From an alpha proteobacterium BAL199 (GTDB taxonomy: Bacteria > Pseudomonadota > Alphaproteobacteria > Thalassobaculales > Thalassobaculaceae): DNA of 64,000 nucleotides. The notes beneath the pieces are model-generated. The model was not told the DNA's origin and did no database searches. It saw nothing but the letters and a program-made list of their open reading frames with translations. Position 1 is the stretch's first letter. Every line of letters starts with the position of its first letter. This document shows positions 8,789 through 15,232 of the stretch, piece after piece. The stretch is taken from contig ABHC01000016.1 in assembly GCA_000171835.1 (NCBI GenBank), forward strand, positions 1 through 64,000, written 5' to 3'. Made by a program: the position numbers and the translations under genes.

Positions 8789-9559
8789 TCACAGGTGCTT
8801 CAGGGTGGCGGGGTCGACGCGGAAAACCAGCAGGTCGGCGCGCCGTTCCACCGTGCCACTCAATTCGACATAGCGTGCGGTGTCGTCCAGCAACGCATCG
8901 GTCACCGGCCCGCCTTGCAGATCGGCCAGCAACAGCACCTCCGGCGGTCCGTCGGCGCGGTAGACCACGAACATCGGCGGGATGCCGCCGATCAGGCACA
9001 GGTTGGCGCACAGTTTGTGGGTCTTGCCCTCGCCCGGTCGCATCGCCCCTAGGTAACACTTCGAGTCGACGATCTCGCCGCGCAGGGTCCGCTTGCCGAC
9101 GGCTTCGGATGATGGTCCGGAGAAGCCTGCCAGGGCCGACCGATCCCGGGCCGGGCGCAGATCGACCTCGCCACCGACTTGCAGCATGTCGCGATCCCCG
9201 GCGCGCAGCAGAAAGCCGCCGATGTCGACCGGCTTGCCGTCCAGGTCCGCCGCCTTGTCACGCACGCCGCGCTTGCCTTCACCGGACAGCGGGATCGCCC
9301 GGCCCTGCGGGTAGGCCGCGTCCGGCGGCAGGAAAAGGACGGGATAGGGCTCGACCTTCAGGATGCCGGTCCGGGTCTGATACCCGTCGCCCCATTGGAA
9401 CCCGGCGTCACCCCAGTCGTCTTGGGCAACCACCAGGGTCACCGCCAGCACCGCCGACACCCCCAGCACGCCTCCAACGACAATCGCCAGGAAAGCCAGC
9501 AGCGCACGCGGGGTCTTCAGGTACCCGACGTAGAATGGAGCGCGACCCTGCCTGGTCAT
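8789..9559 (-). CDS. membrane-anchored protein with a Cys/His motif, partner of the Rieske fusion
   Basis: The 256-residue protein has one membrane helix at about residues 20-45 (LLAFLAIVVGGVLGVSAVLAVTLVV shape). The rest is presumably periplasmic. Its most distinctive part is near residues 160-198: GEIVDSKCYLGAMRPG, then KTHKLCANLC and IGGIPPMFVV, giving Cys168, His181, Cys184 and Cys188. Spaced Cys/His like this suggests a metal or disulfide site. A DSxC...CAxxC pattern is familiar from uncharacterised secreted proteins. Its ATG overlaps the stop of the Rieske fusion gene by four bases, so the two are almost certainly co-translated. Exact function unknown. Confidence 0.75.
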   Translation of the reverse strand: MTRQGRAPFYVGYLKTPRALLAFLAIVVGGVLGVSAVLAVTLVVAQDDWGDAGFQWGDGYQTRTGILKVEPYPVLFLPPDAAYPQGRAIPLSGEGKRGVRDKAADLDGKPVDIGGFLLRAGDRDMLQVGGEVDLRPARDRSALAGFSGPSSEAVGKRTLRGEIVDSKCYLGAMRPGEGKTHKLCANLCLIGGIPPMFVVYRADGPPEVLLLADLQGGPVTDALLDDTARYVELSGTVERRADLLVFRVDPATLKHL

Positions 9560-10605
9560 GACACGGCCTCCGCCAGCCGCACCGGTTCGGTCCGGGTGCC
9601 GGGCGGCAGGGCCCGGGGATCGATCAACAACCGGTCACCATCACGGCGCAACCGGTATGTCGCGACCTTCTCGGTGAACGGCGCCGGCGCGCGACCGGTT
9701 TCCGGGTCGTACTGAAAGCCGTGCCAAGGACAGGTGACACACCCGTCGAGGATGCGTCCCTCGCCGAGCGGACCGTTCTGATGGGCGCAGGCGTTGGACA
9801 GGGCGGAGATCTTGTCGCCGTGCCGGAACACCGCGGCACGCTCGCCACCCGGCAGGGTGACGGTGCGTCCGACGCCATCCTCCAGTTCGTCGATCCGTGC
9901 GACCTGGACCCAGCCATCCGCGTCGGATACCGGCGCGGTGTCTCGCCGCGCTTCCACCCGGCCCGCGACCACATGCAGCCCGGCCACGACGGCAAGACTG
10001 ATCCCGATCATTGCTCCGTAAGCCAGACTCGCCTCGGCCTGCAAGACGCCGAGGGTCACGTGCATAACCACCAGTCCATAGGCGGCGTAGACCAGCATGT
10101 GCAGGCGCTTCCAGACCGGCGGGGTCAGGAAGGCCAGCCAGAAGTCATGGCTGGTCGCCGCCATCGCGAACAGCACCGTTAGGGCCGCGATTCCCAGCCA
10201 TTCGAACGGGAAGCCAAGGAAACTCAGATCCGTGTTAGAGCCGAGCAACGCGACCCACGGGTCAATCGGCGAGAACGCGGTGTACCAGCCAAGCACGGTG
10301 TAGAGATGGGCCACGGCGACAAAGAACGTCAGCACGCCGAAATGCCGGCGGTTGTAGAGGACCGGCAGGAAACGGCGATCGAGTCGAGCCAACGGCCCTA
10401 TGCACAGGATCAGCGTCAGCATCCAGAACGCGCAGGTTCCGAATGCCCGCATCCGCAGTTCGGCCCCCCCGATCAGCGGCGGCTCGACCAACCCAGGGGC
10501 CCAGCGAAGATAGATCAGCAGGTACAGCGCCACCCCGACGCCGAGGCAGGTGTCGTAAACGACTTTTGATCGGTTCCACTGGACCGGACGATAACGGACG
10601 CTCAC
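9556..10605 (-). CDS. ferric-reductase-like transmembrane domain fused to a Rieske [2Fe-2S] domain
   Basis: The N-terminal 215 residues hold about six membrane helices with candidate haem-ligand histidines H88 (RRHFG), H100 (AVAHLY), H169 (KRLHM) and H182 (VMHVTLG), as in ferric-reductase-like/MsrQ-type haem b proteins. A linker leads to a Rieske domain at about 230-335 with C273xH275 (CAHQNGPLG) and C292xxH295 (CPWHGFQYD), the four ligands of the cluster. All ligands are present, so electron transfer between haem b and a [2Fe-2S] centre is likely. The GTG start at 10605 overlaps the stop of a 47-residue membrane gene as GTGA. The electron donor and acceptor are unknown; no cytochrome c or molybdoenzyme gene is adjacent. 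Confidence 0.85.
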   Translation of the reverse strand: MSVRYRPVQWNRSKVVYDTCLGVGVALYLLIYLRWAPGLVEPPLIGGAELRMRAFGTCAFWMLTLILCIGPLARLDRRFLPVLYNRRHFGVLTFFVAVAHLYTVLGWYTAFSPIDPWVALLGSNTDLSFLGFPFEWLGIAALTVLFAMAATSHDFWLAFLTPPVWKRLHMLVYAAYGLVVMHVTLGVLQAEASLAYGAMIGISLAVVAGLHVVAGRVEARRDTAPVSDADGWVQVARIDELEDGVGRTVTLPGGERAAVFRHGDKISALSNACAHQNGPLGEGRILDGCVTCPWHGFQYDPETGRAPAPFTEKVATYRLRRDGDRLLIDPRALPPGTRTEPVRLAEAVS

Positions 10606-10745
10606 GGTTTGAGACTGCCGGCTACCGCCCCAGGCATCACCGGTCGGTCGGGCTTCAGCAACAGGCCCAGGCCAAGGCCAACGGCCAGCAGAATCGCAAG
10701 CACCGGCCAGATCCGGCGGTGAACCCGCCGCAGATCACCCTGCAT
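10602..10745 (-). CDS. 47-residue single-helix membrane protein of the Rieske operon
   Basis: A small gene lies between the two larger frames. It begins MQGDLRRVHRRIWPVLAILL, one hydrophobic helix follows (IWPVLAILLAVGLGLGLLL), and a short tail ends SLKP. The basic N-terminus suggests the start stays in the cytoplasm. Its ATG (10745) overlaps the end of the upstream 78-residue gene by 11 bases, and its TGA overlaps the GTG of the Rieske fusion gene. This gap-free tiling on both sides is the main evidence that it is translated. No family is recognised. Confidence 0.7.
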   Translation of the reverse strand: MQGDLRRVHRRIWPVLAILLAVGLGLGLLLKPDRPVMPGAVAGSLKP

Positions 10746-10971
10746 GCCCGGCCCCCCGGCGGTCGATCCGGCTTTCGGCGATCGCCCATCGCACCGCGAC
10801 CAACGGCCAAAGTCCGATCACGCCGGGCGCCACGAGTAACCGAAACAAGTAGGCGCCACGCGCCGACGGGTCGATCCGGTCGACGCCCCACCCCAGGAAC
10901 AAGACGGCAGTCGCGACGCCGACCCAAAGATAGATCCCGGCAAAGGTGACGAGCGCGTTTGCGATTTCCAT
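10735..10971 (-). CDS. 78-residue two-helix membrane protein, first gene of the Rieske operon
   Basis: The product starts MEIANALVTFAGIYLWVGVA, has a first helix at about 5-28 and a second at about 42-62 (FRLLVAPGVIGLWPLVAVRW), with GWGVDRIDPSARGAY between and a basic C-terminus. The DRIDPSARGAYLFR loop looks conserved in style but I cannot name a family. It heads the operon 8554-10971 and diverges from the enolase-superfamily gene across 181 bp, which should hold both promoters. A role in assembling or stabilising the haem/Rieske protein is inference. Confidence 0.75.
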   Translation of the reverse strand: MEIANALVTFAGIYLWVGVATAVLFLGWGVDRIDPSARGAYLFRLLVAPGVIGLWPLVAVRWAIAESRIDRRGAGHAG

Positions 10972-11152
10972 GGCACCCCTCCACCGGTTCCAGAAGTTCC
11001 TGCAGGTCAGGATGCCTGTATTTGGATGCCGGATACAGCGGCGCCGGCGTCACCGGCGGTCACGGTTCGGCGATCATCTGAACCGCACTGGGTTGTCGTG
11101 GCGGCTGGATCGTCTGCTAGGCTTCGATCGTCATAGCAACGGCGGAACGGTC

Positions 11153-12294
11153 ATGAAGATCACAGCGGTACGCACCCACGTCCTGGAAGCTCCGATCGAA
11201 CAGCGCTTCGCATTCTCCCAGGCCTGGGTCGACCGCCGCGTCGGGTTGGTGGTCGAGATCGAGACGGACACCGGTCGGTCGGTTGGGGCGACGGCTACGG
11301 GCCGCCCTGGGCGCTCGCCACCGTGATCGACCGGTACTATGGCCCCCGGCTCATCGGCAGATCACCGTTGGCCGGCGACGCGCTCTGGGAGGAACTCTAC
11401 AACATGCTGCGCGACCATGGTCAGCGCGGCATCGCGGTCCAGGCATTGTCGGCGGTCGACATCGCACTGTGGGATCTGCGCGGCAAGCACTTCGGCGCCC
11501 CGGTCCATGCCCTTATGGGCGGACCGATCCGCACCGAGATCGCCGCCTACGCGACCGGCCTTTACCGGCGAACCGATGACCGCGCCGAGAACCACCGGCT
11601 GCTGCGCGAAGAAGCCGAGGGCTATCTGGCCGCCGGTTTCAAGGCGATGAAGACCAAGGTCGGATTCGGCTTCGACGATGATCTGGCTCTGGTCACCATG
11701 CTCCGCGAGGTGATCGGCCCGGACGTCACGCTGCTCGTCGACGCCAACCATGGCTGCGACGTGGTGCAAGCCAAGCGTCTGGCCCGCGCCATCGAGCCGT
11801 TTAACATCGGCTGGTTCGAGGAGCCGGTCGAGCCGGAGGATCTGGAGGGCTACCGCGAGGTCCGCGCGTCGACCTCGATTCCAATCGCCGGCGGCGAGTG
11901 CTCGTTCACCCGCCACGACTTCCGCCGGATCCTGGAGGCACGGGCGATCGACGTGATCCAGCCGGACACCGCCTCCTGCGGCGGCTTGACCGAGGCTAAG
12001 CGGATCGCCGACATGGCCTGGACCCATGGCGTGCGCTACAACCCGCACGTCTGGGGAACCGGCGTCGGCCTCGCCGCTGCCATGCAGCTTCTGGCGGTGC
12101 TGCCGACCAACGTGCCGTCGTTCGGCGCGCACCAGCCAATGCTGGAGTACGACAGCACGCCCCACCCGTTCCGGCAGGGCCTGCTGGTCGACCCGATCCG
12201 GGTCGAGGATGGAGTGGGCCACGTGCCCACTGGCCCCGGCCTCGGCGTTGAGATCCGCCGCGACGTGCTGGAACGCTGGCGAATCGGGCCTTGA
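11153..12294 (+). pseudogene. enolase-superfamily (mandelate racemase-like) enzyme with a frameshift
   Basis: Two frames together make a normal-length (about 380 residue) member of the mandelate racemase/muconate lactonising group. The first part, from ATG 11153, reads MKITAVRTHVLEAPIEQRF to about 11270. The frame then shifts, and frame 1 continues with WGDGYGPPWALATVIDRYYGP from 11284. All catalytic residues lie in the second part: the KTK pair (KAMKTKVGF), metal ligands in LLVDANHG, WFEEPVEP and IAGGECS, and a His in RYNPHVWGTG, as in the mandelate racemase subgroup that acts on hydroxy acids. One base appears missing (or two extra) in the GGTCGGTCGGTTGG repeat at 11271-11286. It may be a sequencing indel or a new pseudogene. 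The substrate cannot be read from the sequence. Confidence 0.8.
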
Positions 12295-12302
12295 CTGTCG
12301 AT

Positions 12303-12322
12303 TGAGCCGAAGGGCCGGCTCA
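12303..12322. terminator. stem-loop between convergent genes
   Basis: TGAGCCG-AAGGGC-CGGCTCA is a perfect 7-bp stem with a 6-nt loop, 8 bp past the enolase-like stop and 38 bp from the end of the convergent PAS_5 gene. No T tract follows on either strand, so if it ends transcription it is a weak or Rho-aided site. Confidence 0.35.
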
Positions 12323-12359
12323 CCCGAAGTCCCCCGAACGTCCGTGCTGGAGATTGTCC

Positions 12360-12959
12360 CTAGGCAACGACGATCCGTCCGTCCCGATCGAGAGGTGTAC
12401 TGCCTACCAGGATACGGGTGACTTCGCTCGTATCGTCGGTGAGCGGCAGCGCCAGCCGCGGCCAACGCATTGTCATTTCGGCCCACGCCGGTTGCCGCTC
12501 GGTGTAGAGCGGCTGACCCCGGCGCGCGCAGGCCAGGGTCGAGGCGATCGCGAACTCAGTAGCGTGGGGGCTTGCAGGATGGGCGGACATCAGTTTGCCC
12601 GTCATGTCGAAGCCGGACGTTCGTGCGATGGAACTCCCAAAAAGGCGGTATCGAAACTCCCGCCCATCATCCACCGACTCCAATATGATGACGAAGCCAA
12701 GCGCCGGCCGGAAATCGATAGGGTCGACACATCGATGGTGCGGCAAGGCGCCGTCGACAACCAGCGTGGACCAGTACCTCAGCAGCACGCGAAGCGGCTC
12801 GACCGGAAGATCGTCTCCTGTCGGTTGCCACCGAACAACCGGTGGTGGCAACCCTTGTGTCAAGAAGGCCGGCGCGATGTCCGCAATGTCCCCGGCAACG
12901 ATCCGATCCGTCCAATGAGCTATGCGTTGCCAGTCAATGGTCGATGACCCTGTGGACAT
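12360..12959 (-). CDS. PAS_5-family protein (divergent pair, left)
   Basis: The 199-residue protein resembles the alphaproteobacterial PAS_5 family (small one-domain PAS-like proteins of unknown ligand). Typical features are the LLRYWSTLVVDGALPHHRCVDP segment, the VIILESVDDGREFRYRLFGSSIARTSGFDMTGK core and a closing strand LVGSTPL. The open frame reaches 13061, but ATG 12959 has GGGAG close upstream; the extra 34 residues would be low-complexity. It faces away from a second PAS_5 gene at 13462 across a 500 bp gap. A regulatory or sensing role is likely but unproven. Confidence 0.65.
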   Translation of the reverse strand: MSTGSSTIDWQRIAHWTDRIVAGDIADIAPAFLTQGLPPPVVRWQPTGDDLPVEPLRVLLRYWSTLVVDGALPHHRCVDPIDFRPALGFVIILESVDDGREFRYRLFGSSIARTSGFDMTGKLMSAHPASPHATEFAIASTLACARRGQPLYTERQPAWAEMTMRWPRLALPLTDDTSEVTRILVGSTPLDRDGRIVVA

Positions 12960-13461
12960 GGTGCTCCCGGACGCGGCTGTGTCAAAGGACACGGTATCTC
13001 CTGTCCGTGGCGGAACCAATGCCCGCAACCTATCCCGGGTCCCGATGCGCCCAAGATCCACGGATCAAATCGTTGCTCAGTTTGGTGAATCAAGCAATCT
13101 GGTCGCCCAGCTTGAATACGTCGCATCGCAGACGATGGGCCATAACGCCGTACGTCGTTCGCTCATGCGAAAACCCGCGAGGCTCGACGGGCCTGTCTTC
13201 CTGTGTCGCCAGTTGTCAGTGCTGTACGTTGTGAGACAGCGCTGCACATCCGTCGGCAGCCTACTTCCCGGGTAATCCCGGCGGTCGGTCATATTGCCTT
13301 GGAGGAAGATGTTCACCGACATTCGGATCGCACAGTCCAAACAATGCCGAAATGTTCTCCAGGCAAAGAACAACCTAACGTTCACACGCTTATATTCGTT
13401 ACATTTTTACGGAGTTTCGCTATTTATGCGACACGATATCGGATAAATACTGGTGAGCTGG
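12960..13461. other. 502-bp intergenic gap between divergent PAS_5 genes
   Basis: No frame here looks like a gene. Composition drops to visibly lower GC, especially at 13370-13455, where a run of TTATATTCG, TTACATTTTTACGG and CTATTTATG stands out. That AT-rich part is the natural place for the promoter of the rightward PAS_5 gene. A minus-strand frame at 13077-13385 lacks family features and a convincing start site. Confidence 0.5.
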
Positions 13462-13986
13462 ATGACAACCTCCAATACGCTGCAAATCGACCTGCAGGTT
13501 GAACGCCGTTATCGTCCAGCCGCCGATCCAACATTGTCGATCGAGGCCCCTGTTCTTCGGAGACTCTTCGAATACTGGAAAAACAAGTCCGCACAACAAC
13601 GCCCGTGCCGAAGTGATATCGACCCGCTTGAGATCGGCGTTGATATCCCGAACGTCATCCTGCTCGATATCCTGCATGACCCTCTTCGTTTCCGGTGGCG
13701 CCTGCTCGGCAGTTGCATCGTCGATGCCACCGGACGCAACGTCACCGGCAAGCGGTTTGAGGACATCTATCCGCATCCGGTGTTGGTCGATGTGATGCGG
13801 GTATTCTCACGATCCGCGTTGACCGGACTGCCGATCCGCCATGTCGGCACCGGACGTTTCGCTGACCGCGACTATCTGGCTTACGAATCGGTCCACCTGC
13901 CGCTGTTCGACGCGCGCGGGAATGTGGAGATGATCATGGGAGGGCTCCATTTCCGGCGGTTGTCGATGGGCCGAGGCACGTCCTGA
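13462..13986 (+). CDS. PAS_5-family protein (divergent pair, right)
   Basis: This 174-residue protein is a second PAS_5 member. It shares the pattern LRRLFEYWKNK, RSDIDPLEIGVDIPNVILLDIL, RFRWRLLGSCIVDATGRNVTGKRFEDIYP and a final LPLFDARGNVEMIMGGL. The DIDP-x-xIG element and the RWRLLGS strand are standard for the family, better preserved than in the left gene. ATG 13462 has GGTGAG upstream; GTG 13453 is the longer alternative. It lies apart from other genes, 104 bp before the cupin gene. Confidence 0.75.
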   Translation: MTTSNTLQIDLQVERRYRPAADPTLSIEAPVLRRLFEYWKNKSAQQRPCRSDIDPLEIGVDIPNVILLDILHDPLRFRWRLLGSCIVDATGRNVTGKRFEDIYPHPVLVDVMRVFSRSALTGLPIRHVGTGRFADRDYLAYESVHLPLFDARGNVEMIMGGLHFRRLSMGRGTS

Positions 13987-14089
13987 CCAAGGGTACGAAA
14001 CGGCAGGAACTTGACGGCCTCCGGGCTAGTGGCCGAGAGATGTCGGCGCTACCATCGTTCAACCGTGCAAGCCCCCAGGAGGATGCCCA

Positions 14090-14644
14090 ATGTTTGACCT
14101 CGACCGGTTCGTCCAGGACTGCACTGCGGCCCTCGATGACGCGTCGCCCGAGATGGCCACGCGCGAGATTGTCGCGGCGGCCGTGTCCGACCCCGCCGAT
14201 CTGATGCGAGCCATCGGTGAGCCGGAGCGTGGCGGGATCTACACTCTGCACAACAGCGACCGTCTGACCGTTCTCAATCTGGTGTGGGGCCCGGAGATGG
14301 TCCTGATGCCGCATGACCACCGGATGTGGGCCTCGATCGGGATTTACACCGGACGGGAGGTCAACGTGTTCTGGCGGCGGGGCGCCGACGGGTTGGAGCA
14401 GTTGGGCCGCAAGGAAATGTCGGAGCGCGACGCCAACTGGCTGGGCGCGACGGCTATCCACTCGGTCACCAACCCGCTGAGCCGGTTGACCGGAGCGCTG
14501 CATGTCTACGGCGGTGATTTCTTCGGCACGCCACGCAGCGAATGGGACGCCGAGACCCTTGAGGAATCACCTTACGATGTGGCCAAGGCCCGTCGTCTGT
14601 TCGACGAGAGCAACCAGCGCCTCGACTCGGGGCAACGGCGCTGA
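14090..14644 (+). CDS. cysteine-dioxygenase-like cupin
   Basis: The 184-residue protein fits the cysteine dioxygenase-like group of small cupins, mononuclear iron enzymes that oxidise thiols. The metal-site pattern is present: MPHDHRMWASIGIYTGREVNVFW supplies two His, and AIHSVTNPLSRLTGALHVYGGDFF supplies a third His plus the family C-terminal strand. Which thiol or other substrate it uses is not clear. ATG 14090 follows AGGAGG by seven bases, a strong start. It is followed by a response-regulator gene about 70 bp downstream. Confidence 0.75.
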   Translation: MFDLDRFVQDCTAALDDASPEMATREIVAAAVSDPADLMRAIGEPERGGIYTLHNSDRLTVLNLVWGPEMVLMPHDHRMWASIGIYTGREVNVFWRRGADGLEQLGRKEMSERDANWLGATAIHSVTNPLSRLTGALHVYGGDFFGTPRSEWDAETLEESPYDVAKARRLFDESNQRLDSGQRR

Positions 14645-14713
14645 GCGCCATTGTTTAAGCGTTCGTTTACCTCGACCGGCGATACTGGACCGACGCAGCG
14701 GTACGAGGGCGCA

Positions 14714-15232
14714 ATGAAGACCTATGATATGTCCGCACTGACCATGCTGGTGGTCGATACCAACGCGTTCATGCGCGAGGTGTTGCGGGAGATGCTCGAC
14801 GGCCTGGGGGTCGGCCGCATCGTGACGGCCCGGTCCCTGGAGAACGCCTGGGACCGGCTCTCCGAAGATACCAGGATCGATGTCGTCCTGACCGAACTCG
14901 ACCTGGAGCAGAGCGACGGCGTCAAACTCATCCACATGATTCGATCGAACAAGGATCAGCGCGTCCGGATGCTGCCGCTGCTGGTGCTGTCCAGCGATAC
15001 CCGGATTCCCCGCATCATGGAGTCGCGGGATGCCGGGGCCACCGAGTTTCTGGCCAAGCCGATCTCGGCGGAGGCGGTCTACAAACGCCTGGTGCAGGTG
15101 ATCGAGAAGCCCCGGCCCTTCGTGCGGGTCGGCGATGAGTATTTCGGACCCGACCGCCGCCGCCAGATGCGTGACTTTATCGGTAGTGACCGGCGCGACG
15201 CCCCGGGGCTTCCTTCACCCGCCGTCGCCTAG
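14714..15232 (+). CDS. single-receiver response regulator with Glu at the phospho-acceptor position
   Basis: The 172-residue protein is a CheY-like receiver (about residues 8-130) plus a short tail with FVRVGDEYFGPDRRRQMRDF, a tail I associate with stand-alone regulators of Rhodospirillales. Aligned by eye with CheY, the acidic pocket is altered. LVVDT gives Asp15-Thr16 in place of the Asp pair, and VVLTELDLEQSDG puts Glu61 where Asp57 is phosphorylated. Ser93 and Lys115 (LAKP) are kept. It may be locked in an active-like state or respond without phosphorylation. I use ATG 14714 (GAGGGCGC upstream) rather than the longer frame from 14651. Its end overlaps mnmC by 56 bp, tail to tail. Confidence 0.85.
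   Translation: MKTYDMSALTMLVVDTNAFMREVLREMLDGLGVGRIVTARSLENAWDRLSEDTRIDVVLTELDLEQSDGVKLIHMIRSNKDQRVRMLPLLVLSSDTRIPRIMESRDAGATEFLAKPISAEAVYKRLVQVIEKPRPFVRVGDEYFGPDRRRQMRDFIGSDRRDAPGLPSPAVA

Noticed and set aside
11362-12486. A 374-codon minus-strand frame opposite the enolase-like gene
   Set aside because: The plus strand encodes all catalytic motifs of the superfamily; the minus frame is a shadow.
13077-13385. Minus-strand frame of 102 codons in the gap between the PAS_5 genes
   Set aside because: No good ribosome-binding site, no recognisable motif and lower GC than the neighbouring genes; treated as intergenic.
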